Of a DNA stretch of 48,214 nucleotides, positions 35,208 to 43,351 are shown in pieces; within the stretch, counting starts at the first letter, position 1, and the number at the start of each line of letters is the position of its first letter. This DNA comes from Fimbriimonadaceae bacterium. Lineage in GTDB: Bacteria; Armatimonadota; Fimbriimonadia; Fimbriimonadales; Fimbriimonadaceae. The notes under the pieces were generated by a model. That model was not told the DNA's origin and did not search any database. It was given only the letters and a program-made list of their open reading frames with translations. The stretch lies in contig JALHNM010000013.1 in the NCBI GenBank assembly GCA_022843485.1, positions 1-48,214 of the forward strand, read 5' to 3'. The position numbers and the translations under genes are program-made.

Positions 35208-35254
35208 CACCGCCTGTTCACCGCCTGTTCACCGCCTGTACGTACAGGCGGTGA
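35208..35254. repeat. 11-bp tandem repeat merging into a 26-bp perfect palindrome
   Basis: CACCGCCTGTT twice, CACCGCCTGTA once, the last forming the left half of the palindrome TCACCGCCTGTAC / GTACAGGCGGTGA (35229-35254). It could be a protein-binding site, a cruciform or a recombination site. Confidence 0.85.
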
Positions 35255-35434
35255 CACGGCGCAAACGCGATGGTGACAGCACGGTGAACGGGCGGAGCAG
35301 CCCCCGCCAGGCTTGCCCGCAACCGCAGACCCTCCGTCCCCCCCGTCCCGTCGTCAGGGCCGCCGTACCCAGGAACCGGGCCTCACGGTGCCAGCCCGGA
35401 GCGAACCGCACGGAGCAGGTGTTGCAGGGGCAAG

Positions 35435-36229
35435 ATGGATCGGGGGAAGGTGACGCGGCGGGCAGTGTTGGGGGCGATCGGGCTGGGGGCGGCCGGGGTC
35501 GCGGTGGCCCAAGTCGGGTGCCGGGACGACCTGAGGGTCGAGCGGCACACCTTGCGCCTGCCCCGGTGGACGGCAGACGGGTTCAGGGTGGCGCTCCTGA
35601 CCGACCTCCACATGGACTCTCCGACCAAGGCCCGTCGGGCGGTCGAGGCGGCGCGGCTGGCGGCGGCGGAACGGCCGGACGTCCTCCTGATCGGCGGGGA
35701 CCTGGTCAGCTTCTCGCAGCCCCGGGTGGCGCAGGGCGCGGTGAAGGCCCTGGACGAGATCCTCGACCTTGGGCTGCCGACGTACGCGGTCCTCGGCAAC
35801 CACGAGTACTGGTCTGACGACCCGGCGTCGCTGGTGCGTCAGTTGACCGAGGTCTTCCGGCGCCCGCGGTGCGGGCTGCTGCGCAACGAGACGGCGGAGG
35901 TCGGCGGGGTCGTGGTCTACGGCGTGGACGACGGGCTCGTGGGCCGCGACCGGCACGGGCACCGCCAGGACCGCAACGTCCTGACCCTGTTCCACGAGCC
36001 GGACTTCGTCGACCGCATCGACCCCAAGGCGAGCCTCATGCTGGCCGGGCACAGCCACGGCGGCCAGGTCTGCCTCCCGTTCGGGGTCCCGTTGCAGCGG
36101 GTTCCGGGGGCCAAGAGGTACGTGTCCGGGTTCTATGGGCTGGCCCGGGTGCCCGTCTACGTCTCGCGAGGGATCGGCACGGTCGGCCCGACCTCCGGGT
36201 GTTCTGCCCACCCGAGGTGGCGATCTTGA
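35435..36229 (+). CDS. Metallophosphoesterase (YkuE/YaeI-like), frameshifted C-terminus
   Basis: 264 residues as read. Tat-type signal TRRAVLGAIGLGAAG, then the calcineurin-like motifs LLTDLHMD, LIGGDLVS, LGNHEYW and AGHSHGGQVCLPFG in order, so the two-metal site is complete. This family hydrolyses phosphodiesters outside the membrane, including lipid substrates. After GIGTVG the frame breaks: shifting by one base gives DLRVFCPPEVAILTLVS to 36243, which matches the family's usual RPEI-type ending, while the read frame gives a meaningless tail. This is a one-base deletion near 36188-36190 or an assembly error. Confidence 0.9.
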   Translation: MDRGKVTRRAVLGAIGLGAAGVAVAQVGCRDDLRVERHTLRLPRWTADGFRVALLTDLHMDSPTKARRAVEAARLAAAERPDVLLIGGDLVSFSQPRVAQGAVKALDEILDLGLPTYAVLGNHEYWSDDPASLVRQLTEVFRRPRCGLLRNETAEVGGVVVYGVDDGLVGRDRHGHRQDRNVLTLFHEPDFVDRIDPKASLMLAGHSHGGQVCLPFGVPLQRVPGAKRYVSGFYGLARVPVYVSRGIGTVGPTSGCSAHPRWRS

Positions 36230-36334
36230 CGTTGGTGTCGTGACGGCCGTTACCGGCGGGTGAGGGCGGCGACAACCCCAGAGGCGGGTCTCGAAGGACT
36301 TCGAGGTGGGCGAGACACCTTGCCGACCGCTCCC

Positions 36335-36419
36335 CGAGCCCACGAACACAACACTTGGGTCGGTGCCTTCGGTCAGTGACGGAAAGCGGCGGGCCTTAAT
36401 CGTGACGCCCATTGTGTCG
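36335..36419 (-). pseudogene. Gene fragment A
   Basis: On the minus strand it encodes PSLTEGTDPSVVFVGS and flanking residues, which align in frame with fragment B at 37571-37640 ([16 protein letters not shown]). No intact gene for this protein is in the window. It flanks the AT-richer gene on one side. Confidence 0.55.
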
Positions 36420-36455
36420 CCCTCCGGGCGACTTCCGATTTCGATGCACAGGAGT

Positions 36456-37178
36456 TCATCGGCCTCGCAACCAGTCGTATACAAAGTTGCCTAGGAGCTC
36501 AAGACTGAGTCCAACCACAACGGCAACTAGGATCGACACGAGGGGCTGCTTCTTTACGAACGCCTCAATGCGTTGATACAAAGACGGCCGTATTCTGCGG
36601 ATCTCGCGCTCAAACTGTTCCAGAAAGCCATGCGGGAGACTTGCCCTTTGTAGTTTCGCCTTGCAATCGGCACAGAGCGACAATCTTTCCATGGAGAAGA
36701 CCGCGTCCGCCCTGTTCGGGTTCATGTCGAAGATGCATCCCCTTGATTCGTCATGAACGACCTGGAGCGCTTGCTCGAGTCCGATTGAGTTCTTCAGGGC
36801 GTGAACTCCAACCGCAAGGTAGAGATTCTTAAGTATAAAGTCTTCGATACGGCGGTTCTGTGCTTGGAGGAGCAAGCCCAGCTCGCTTAGAGATAGAATA
36901 CAGGAGTGTTCCGAAAGAGGCCGGAGGTAGAAACTGTCCGCAAGCGGAACTGAACAAATCCCGAACTGGATGCTATCTTCGGTGGACGTGACCGGAAAGA
37001 CGTTTGCGATCGATTCATCAGAATAGGTGTAGTCATCACCGTCGGAGTTTGGTAAAAGTTGTACGTCTCGAAACTCGGTCACTTCGAAAAGTTCAGACTT
37101 CCACTTGCGTAGAATCCTTGTGCTAAACGGGAACTTTTGATGGCCAACCGAACAGATCTCAATTTTGGTGCGACTCAT
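36456..37178 (-). CDS. Unknown protein with C-terminal membrane helix, AT-richer accessory gene
   Basis: 240 residues of no recognised family. Features: a soluble N-terminal region (1-105) with LSELGLLLQAQNRRIEDFILKN-type helices, a block HDESRGCIFDMNPNRADAVFS followed by CADC (about 130-175), and a final membrane segment (PLVSILVAVVVGLSLELLG, about 214-232). The nearby cysteines and FDMN resemble a metal site, but this is inference. Its base composition and codon choices (many A/T third positions) stand out from all neighbours, so it was probably acquired. It lies between fragment A and the ahcY fragment. Confidence 0.7.
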   Translation of the reverse strand: MSRTKIEICSVGHQKFPFSTRILRKWKSELFEVTEFRDVQLLPNSDGDDYTYSDESIANVFPVTSTEDSIQFGICSVPLADSFYLRPLSEHSCILSLSELGLLLQAQNRRIEDFILKNLYLAVGVHALKNSIGLEQALQVVHDESRGCIFDMNPNRADAVFSMERLSLCADCKAKLQRASLPHGFLEQFEREIRRIRPSLYQRIEAFVKKQPLVSILVAVVVGLSLELLGNFVYDWLRGR

Positions 37179-37410
37179 CGCTCTTGCCCCCGACCAGGAT
37201 TCTCGCGCAGATTACCTAAGTCGACCGCAAGGAGTCCCTATAGCTGAATTGGCCCGCGACTCTGTTCGTTGATGCTGGTGGACTCCCTGCCCGTGCCGGA
37301 CGAGCGACTGAGGCCGTGGTCGCCATGCTGTCAAGTCCTTTCCAGCTTGCGACACCTCGTTCGGCACCCCATGTGATCCCTCCCCCGCCACGGCAGAGGG
37401 GGCTTCGGGC

Positions 37411-37542
37411 TTAGTACCGGTACGACTCGCCCTTATACGGCCCCTCGACGGGGACGCCGATGGAGGCGGCCTGTTCGGGGGTGAGGGCGGTGAGCTCGAC
37501 GCCGAGCTTACTCAGCTGGAGGCGGACGACCTTCTCGTCGAG
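37411..37542 (-). pseudogene. Broken copy of the ahcY 3' end
   Basis: Minus-strand reading gives [17 protein letters not shown], then [20 protein letters not shown] and GESYRY-stop, matching the last 43 residues of the intact AhcY at 38232 with four changes. The upstream part is missing; it joins fragment B instead. The G-rich hairpin area past the stop is partly shared too. The rest of the 37179-37644 gap shows nothing else. Confidence 0.85.
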
Positions 37543-37570
37543 AGGCACGAGCGCTCTTCTGAGGGATCCT

Positions 37571-37640
37571 CGAGCCCACGAGTATGACCCTAGGGTCGTT
37601 GGTTTCGGTCAGTCTCGGAACGCAGCGGGTCATCATCGTG
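37571..37640 (-). pseudogene. Gene fragment B
   Basis: Encodes [16 protein letters not shown], the in-frame counterpart of fragment A. It runs out of frame into the ahcY fragment, so this is a recombination junction. Confidence 0.55.
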
Positions 37641-37644
37641 CCAC

Positions 37645-37917
37645 CTACCTGCGGCCCCCCGCCCGAGACTGGAGGGCGGCGTTAGGCGGCGAGGCTGAGT
37701 CGCGCCACTCCTGCTCGGGGATTTCTGCGCCCTTCAGTATGGCGACGAGCGTCCCAAGAGGGAGCGGCCGCCCTTTGTGCACGGGCACGACGACCTGCTT
37801 GTTCGCCGCGCTGTTTCGCCACTTGCGATGACTGCCCGACTGTGAGACGAGGGCGAATCCGTGAGTCTGGAGGAGTGACTCGACCTCCCCGCTCGTCATC
37901 CGCTTGACCTTGCCCAT
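37645..37917 (-). CDS. hicA: HicA family mRNA interferase toxin
   Basis: 90-residue double-stranded-RNA-binding-fold toxin that cuts mRNA. GEVESLLQTHGFALVSQSGSHRKWRN contains the GSH active-site histidine, and KQVVVPVHKGRPLPLGTLVAILKGAEI completes the fold. About 20 extra residues (WRDSASPPNAALQSRAGGRR) make it longer than typical HicA (about 60-80). The ATG shares one base with the hicB stop (TGATG), so the toxin is translated after the antitoxin. Confidence 0.9.
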   Translation of the reverse strand: MGKVKRMTSGEVESLLQTHGFALVSQSGSHRKWRNSAANKQVVVPVHKGRPLPLGTLVAILKGAEIPEQEWRDSASPPNAALQSRAGGRR

Positions 37918-38117
37918 CAGGCAGCGACTTCGACGATCTCAGCACCTTCGGAAACATCCAAGGGAGTAGGCTCGAGGTATAGGCGGATCGCTTCCTTGAT
38001 CCCATCCAGGGCCTCTTCGCGGGTCTTACCTGCCGAGGCACAACCGGGCAGCTCGGGGCACCAGGTGGCCCAATCGCCTGTTTCGTGGTCTTGTTCGACG
38101 ACGACTCGGAACTTCAT
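37917..38117 (-). CDS. hicB: HicB family antitoxin
   Basis: 66-residue antitoxin of the HicB N-terminal type. MKFRVVVEQDHETGDWATWCPELPGCASAGKTREEALDGIKEAIRL follows the degraded RNase H fold. A separate DNA-binding domain is absent, so autoregulation may need another factor. ATG 38117 has CATAAT 6 nt upstream; the longer open frame to 38165 is not needed. The order hicB-hicA is opposite to the Escherichia coli order. Confidence 0.9.
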   Translation of the reverse strand: MKFRVVVEQDHETGDWATWCPELPGCASAGKTREEALDGIKEAIRLYLEPTPLDVSEGAEIVEVAA

Positions 38118-38123
38118 GCGTCT

Positions 38124-38129
38124 ATTATG
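38124..38129 (-). promoter_or_regulatory. -10 box of hicBA
   Basis: CATAAT on the minus strand, 6 nt before ATG 38117. It fixes the hicB start. Confidence 0.6.
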
Positions 38130-38189
38130 CGTCCTGATCGTATCCTGAGGCAACATCCTCGTCACCCAGGTCAGGGGCGGCGGGACTGG

Positions 38190-38223
38190 GCCCCCTCTCC
38201 CAACAGGGGTTGGGAGAGGGGGC
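38190..38223. terminator. Long hairpin after ahcY
   Basis: 15-bp perfect stem GCCCCCTCTCCCAAC / GTTGGGAGAGGGGGC with a 4-nt loop, just past the ahcY stop (38232). No T-run. A degenerate relative lies past the ahcY fragment at 37381-37402. Confidence 0.65.
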
Positions 38224-38231
38224 TTCCGGGC

Positions 38232-39647
<1,416 letters not shown>

Positions 39648-39787
39648 GGTCTCTCTGTTCGATTGTCGGTCGTCTTCGAACGGATCGCTCGGCGGGCGTG
39701 TCTCCATCCCCACCCCCCTCCTTCGTTTCCAGGGCACGAGCCATCCCTGAAAGGCGGGGAGGGGACTACGGACGACGCACAAAGATA

Positions 39788-39818
39788 GGCGCCCGTGAGC
39801 GATCCACTCACGAGCGCC
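39788..39818 (-). terminator. Terminator-like hairpin overlapping the riboswitch
   Basis: GGCGCTCGTGAG / CTCACGGGCGCC (12 bp, one G-T) with TGGATCG loop, then TATCTTT. Its first 7 bases are also the 3' strand of the riboswitch P1 helix, so the two structures exclude each other. Confidence 0.6.
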
Positions 39819-39883
39819 GTTGCCTTCGCCCTGAAGGGCCGACACCGAGCCTGGTCCCCACGGGATCGCAACGCTCCTCGGTG
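39812..39883 (-). ncRNA. S-adenosylhomocysteine (SAH) riboswitch
   Basis: Minus-strand RNA with the conserved SAH riboswitch blocks: CCGAGGAGCG-U-UGC, CCAGGCUCGG, and GGCAACGGCGCUC. Helices: CACCGAG/CUCGGUG, GAGCG-UUGC with GCAA-CGG-CGCUC, and a small GCCC-UUCA-GGGC hairpin. It lies between a TATAAT promoter and ahcY, the known genomic place of this class. SAH binding should stabilise P1, block the overlapping hairpin and turn ahcY on. Confidence 0.92.
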
Positions 39884-39892
39884 CCTCACTCG

Positions 39893-39898
39893 ATTATA
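39893..39898 (-). promoter_or_regulatory. -10 box of the ahcY riboswitch transcript
   Basis: Perfect TATAAT on the minus strand, 9 nt before the riboswitch. The TAA stop of the Nudix gene is part of this box. Confidence 0.7.
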
Positions 39899-40343
39899 CG
39901 GTCGCGAGCCCTGTGGAGTCGCTCTGGGCTTGGGCCGCGGCCCGTGCCCGTAGGACGAGCGGGACGACTGGGGTCTCCTCGAGCTCGTCGACGGGCAAGA
40001 ACTCGCAATGGTCGGTCGAGCCTTCGGCCTCGGCCCGCAACGACCCGCCGAGCACGGTCGCGAGGTACACGATGCGCACGGCATGGAGCGGCCCACGAGA
40101 GCTGGCCACGAGTTCGGCGTGGGCCTCGACGATGGGGCCGAGCCGGACCTCAAGACCCGTCTCCTCGCGTACCTCGCGGAGGCATGCTTCGGCGAGGTCC
40201 TCTCCGAACTCGACCCCGCCTCCAGGCAGGGTCCACCGCCCGCCGTCGGGCTCACCCCCCGCGAGCCGGCACAGCAAGACTCGGCCCTCTCCGTCCGTCA
40301 CCCACGCATAGCAGGCCACCCTGACCCAAGGCTGTTCGGTCAT
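39894..40343 (-). CDS. Nudix hydrolase
   Basis: 149 residues. It cleaves a nucleoside diphosphate linked to some other group X. The full Nudix box is visible, GGGVEFGEDLAEACLREVREE followed by TGLEV (about 42-67), with the metal-binding REVREE. It belongs to the general ADP-ribose/MutT-like branch; the substrate is unknown. ATG 40343 is favoured by TAACGT 7 nt upstream over GTG 40349. The stop codon lies inside the -10 box of ahcY, so the two genes are adjacent on one strand but have separate starts. Confidence 0.9.
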   Translation of the reverse strand: MTEQPWVRVACYAWVTDGEGRVLLCRLAGGEPDGGRWTLPGGGVEFGEDLAEACLREVREETGLEVRLGPIVEAHAELVASSRGPLHAVRIVYLATVLGGSLRAEAEGSTDHCEFLPVDELEETPVVPLVLRARAAAQAQSDSTGLATV

Positions 40344-40350
40344 GCCCACA

Positions 40351-40356
40351 ACGTTA
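40351..40356 (-). promoter_or_regulatory. -10 box of the Nudix gene
   Basis: TAACGT on the minus strand, 7 nt before ATG 40343. Confidence 0.4.
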
Positions 40357-40423
40357 CCGCCCGCTGGCGGCGGTCCCCCCGAGCCTTGGCTTGCGAGATC
40401 CTTGCCCGCGACCGCCGACGTGA

Positions 40424-40429
40424 TAGGAT
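40424..40429 (+). promoter_or_regulatory. -10 box of the 40436 gene
   Basis: TAGGAT, 6 nt before ATG 40436. Confidence 0.45.
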
Positions 40430-40435
40430 GAAGCG

Positions 40436-41059
40436 ATGATCACCGCCAGCCTTGCCCTCCTCGTCCTTGGGGCTCCTCAGCAGCGGCTTCAGCCACCCAG
40501 TGGCAAGATCGCGATCTTGGAGCCGATCGTGGTCTCGGCCGTCGTCAACAGCGAGGGTCCGCGGACGGACCCCTATCGGTCCGGCAAGGACGTGCTCACA
40601 AGGTTTCAGCGTGAGTCGCGCGGATGGCCGGGTTGGAAGAGGGTCGAAGTCGTCCCCCACGACCAGACCGTGAAGGCGATGCGGGACGTCATCGGGCCTC
40701 GTGGCACGCCGATCTCGAGCATCCAAAACCTCGGGATGGTCGCAGCGAAGCTTCAGGCCCGGTACGTGGCGTACTACGTGCTCGCTGAACTCACTGGGGC
40801 CCGCACGCGGGGGCTTGGCTCGCGGGTGACCGGCCGTACGACCGTCGACCTCCGGGTCTACGACGACAGCCTGCGCTCACTCGTCTGGTCGAGCAAGGTC
40901 GTCGAGACGAGCACCGTCAAGGGGGCGAGCAAGGCGATCGAGCCGCGCATCGACCAGTCCCACCTCAACGCGGTCCGGCAAGCGCTCGAGCCGTTCGTGA
41001 AGGACGGCCTGATGCGGGCGGTCCGTGACGAGGACTCACTGATCGGCGTCTACCGCTGA
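40436..41059 (+). CDS. Exported protein of unknown function
   Basis: 207 residues. A short signal-like hydrophobic start (MITASLALLVLGAPQQ) precedes a domain with alternating strands and helices: GKIAILEPIVVSAVV, NLGMVAAKLQARYVAYYVLAEL, GRTTVDLRVYDDSLRSLVWSSKVVE. The sequence pattern (strand, helix, YVAYYVL, then TTVDLRVYD) is like the small outer-membrane lipoprotein domains of the CsgG/LpoB type and parallels the gene at 45104, but no family was recognised. It ends at a strong bidirectional terminator. Confidence 0.75.
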   Translation: MITASLALLVLGAPQQRLQPPSGKIAILEPIVVSAVVNSEGPRTDPYRSGKDVLTRFQRESRGWPGWKRVEVVPHDQTVKAMRDVIGPRGTPISSIQNLGMVAAKLQARYVAYYVLAELTGARTRGLGSRVTGRTTVDLRVYDDSLRSLVWSSKVVETSTVKGASKAIEPRIDQSHLNAVRQALEPFVKDGLMRAVRDEDSLIGVYR

Positions 41060-41079
41060 ACTAGCGGGAGATGGCGAAA

Positions 41080-41107
41080 GGGCCCGAGTCCAAGGGGACT
41101 CGGGCCC
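41080..41107. terminator. Bidirectional terminator
   Basis: 12-bp perfect stem GGGCCCGAGTCC / GGACTCGGGCCC with AAGG loop. TTTC follows on the minus strand. It lies between two convergent genes. Confidence 0.85.
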
Positions 41108-41113
41108 CTGCGG

Positions 41114-42388
41114 TCAGGGTTGGGTCCAGCGGAAGGCGCGCTGTTGGCCGCCCGTCGAGCGCCACCCCGAAAGGAAGGTTCCGTTCGCCGAGGCCCCCGT
41201 CGCGGACGAGACCGACCCGGCCCCGATGTCCTGGATGCCGCCGGAGACCGTGAACCGGAACGCGCCGAGCCCCGTGCCGTTCACGGCGCCCTTACCGGAG
41301 CCGACGACGACGGTGCCATCGCCCGAGACCCCGAGCGAGACGAAGGTGGACGCCCCGAGGTCGACGAAGCCGCCGCTCACCGTCCAATAGAACCCGTTGG
41401 TCTGGCCGAACCCGACCACCACGCTCCCGTCGCCGGAGACCCCGGTCGCAGTCGTCACGCTCGGGCTGATGAAGCTCAGGCTGCCGCTGACCCGCCGGAA
41501 CGCCCGGTTGTTCGAGTCGCCGACGATGACGGTGCCGTCGGAGGAGACGCTGAACGCCCGGGAGCCGTCCCCGAGCCCGAGGTCGACGATGCCGCCCCCG
41601 GCCGTCCAGACGAACGCCCGGTTCGCGGTGTTCGGCTGGACCGACCACCCGACGACGGTGGCGCCGTCGGAGGACACCCCTTGGGCGCGCGACTCCGTGC
41701 CGCCGAGCGTCCCGAGGTCCTGCATGCCGCCCCCGGCCGTCCACACGAAGGCTCGCCATTGACCGAGTGCGTTCTGGGCCTCGCCCACGACGACCGCGCC
41801 GTCGCTGGAGGTCGAGTAGGCCCGGGCGGCCGCGCCGCCGAGCGTGCCGAGGTCGACCATCCCGCCCGATTGGGTCCAGCGGAACGCCCTTTCGTCGCCG
41901 GAGACAAGCCGGGACGAGCCGACGACGACCTGGCCGTCGGAGGAGATGCCGAACGCCTGCGTGCTGCCGCCGAGCGTGCCGAGCTCTTCGAACCCGCCCG
42001 TTGTGCCGCCCGTGCCCCCGGTCGTGGAGCCGGTGGTGCCGCCCGTCGTCGAGCCCGTGGTGCCGCCGGTCGTGCTGCCCGTCGTGCCACCCGTGGTCGA
42101 GCCGGTCGTCCCGCCCGTCGTGGAACCGGTCGTCGAGCCCGTGGTGCCGCCGGTCGTACCGCCGGTGGTCGAGCCCGTCGTCGTACCGCCCGTCGTGCCA
42201 CCGGTCGTCGTTCCCCCGCCGGTAGACGTGCCCGTCGAACCGCCGGTCGTGATGCCAGTCGTGCCGGTGCTACCGCCCGTGCCACCGCCGGAGCCGCCGC
42301 ACCCAGCGAAGAGCACTAAAGCCATGATGAAAGCGGCGATCGGGAGGGCCGAACCGGCCAAGTGTCGCGCGGAGGAGGTTCGCGGCAT
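41114..42388 (-). CDS. HAF-repeat surface lipoprotein with Thr-Gly linker
   Basis: 424 residues. Lipoprotein signal with lipobox LVLFAGC (Cys 30), a long low-complexity linker of GSTTGGTT units (about 33-132), then seven to eight HAF-type repeats of the pattern (F/L)xDLGxLGG..xxAxxxSxDGxxVVGxS..xxxRAFxW (133-424), as in DLGTLGGAAARAYS and DLGTLGGTESRAQGVSSDG. HAF repeats form surface or secreted beta-propeller-like domains of unknown function. The repeat-coding region is prone to slippage. The start is as read from the only in-frame ATG before the signal; no -10 box with TANNNT lies at 6 nt. Confidence 0.88.
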   Translation of the reverse strand: MPRTSSARHLAGSALPIAAFIMALVLFAGCGGSGGGTGGSTGTTGITTGGSTGTSTGGGTTTGGTTGGTTTGSTTGGTTGGTTGSTTGSTTGGTTGSTTGGTTGSTTGGTTGSTTGGTTGSTTGGTGGTTGGFEELGTLGGSTQAFGISSDGQVVVGSSRLVSGDERAFRWTQSGGMVDLGTLGGAAARAYSTSSDGAVVVGEAQNALGQWRAFVWTAGGGMQDLGTLGGTESRAQGVSSDGATVVGWSVQPNTANRAFVWTAGGGIVDLGLGDGSRAFSVSSDGTVIVGDSNNRAFRRVSGSLSFISPSVTTATGVSGDGSVVVGFGQTNGFYWTVSGGFVDLGASTFVSLGVSGDGTVVVGSGKGAVNGTGLGAFRFTVSGGIQDIGAGSVSSATGASANGTFLSGWRSTGGQQRAFRWTQP

Positions 42389-42725
42389 AAGCGCGAGTCT
42401 CCCATGCTTGTGCCCCGAACCACATGCGTTCTGGGTCGTTCAGCCTAGTCTTATCGGCTGTGCGCCACGTTACAACCACCCGCCCGGGGAGAGATGCGTC
42501 GGGGTGGAAGTGGGGACTGGCGAGTCTGCCGTCAATCTCCAACCCGGGGGACCTCACGATATCCGGCTAAACACCAGTCCACGTCTTCGCCGACCCGGGA
42601 CCGGCCGTCTCCCGGGCTCGTTGACCGGTGGCGCGGCCGCCTAGGCAGCGTCTGAGCCCGGGTGCGGTCCTAGCCGCGACCCCCGGTGGCCGATCTCCTT
42701 CTGGGCCTTCGCTCCGGAGAGCGCG
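42389..42725. other. Divergent intergenic region
   Basis: Holds a possible minus-strand promoter for the HAF gene (TTGTAA then TAAGAC about 16 nt apart, near 42450-42475) and GC-rich hairpin-forming sequence. No supported gene. Confidence 0.4.
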
Positions 42726-42731
42726 TAGAGT
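42726..42731 (+). promoter_or_regulatory. -10 box of the 42738 gene
   Basis: TAGAGT, 6 nt before GTG 42738. It fixes that start. Confidence 0.5.
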
Positions 42732-42737
42732 AGAGGC

Positions 42738-43145
42738 GTGCAGGACGTCCAGCGTGAGATGCGTTCCCACCTCAGCCGGCTCGCGCTGTGGTCGGCGGTT
42801 TGGGTGGTGCTCGGGGTTGTCGGAGTGGCCCTGAGCCAGCCGCCGGGGGGTGAGCGCTTGGCGCAGTTCTGGGTCTGGAACGCTGCGTGGTGCCTGGTCA
42901 ACCTTGCGATCTGTGCCGCGTCAGTGCGAGGGAAGCCTCCCGCCGACCTCCGAAAGCTCCGCGAGTTCCTTGCCCTCAACTTGGGGCTCAATTGTGCCTA
43001 TCTCGGGGTCGGCCTGTCGCTCGCGTTGGCCAGCCCCCTTCCGGGCGTGCAGGGGGCGGGTTGGGCCGTCTCCCTCCAGGGACTGGCCCTCCTCGTGCTA
43101 GACGCGGTTCTCCTGTCCCGCTTACCGACGACCTTGCCGGACTGA
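42738..43145 (+). CDS. Four-helix membrane protein (DUF6992-like), unknown function
   Basis: 135 residues with four predicted helices at about 14-30, 43-60, 78-100 and 108-125 and short loops, both ends on the same side. Typical pieces are FWVWNAAWCLVNLAI and LREFLALNLGLNCAYLGVGL. The pattern resembles the DUF6992 family, which is of unknown function. It is preceded by a -10 box at 6 nt. The next 206 bp (43146-43351) hold only short GC-rich hairpins. Confidence 0.8.
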   Translation: MQDVQREMRSHLSRLALWSAVWVVLGVVGVALSQPPGGERLAQFWVWNAAWCLVNLAICAASVRGKPPADLRKLREFLALNLGLNCAYLGVGLSLALASPLPGVQGAGWAVSLQGLALLVLDAVLLSRLPTTLPD

Positions 43146-43351
43146 GCCCGTCGTCTCGGGTTCCGGTGAACCGGATGGGTCGCTCAAGGATTGTTCCGAG
43201 ATACGCTGCCCGGCGGGCCCAAGGCTTGGGCAAGCCGGCCAGAGCGAGGCGGCTGCGCCACCCCCGTCCGCTCCGTCTGCGTGCCCTCGTGTTGGCGAGA
43301 CCAGGCGCCTCTGTCGGAGGACGCCCGGCTCGCCGCGAGCGGCGGGGTGGG

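Noticed and set aside
42270-42557. 95-codon minus-strand frame upstream of the HAF gene
   Set aside because: It overlaps the HAF signal peptide in another frame and has no recognisable content.
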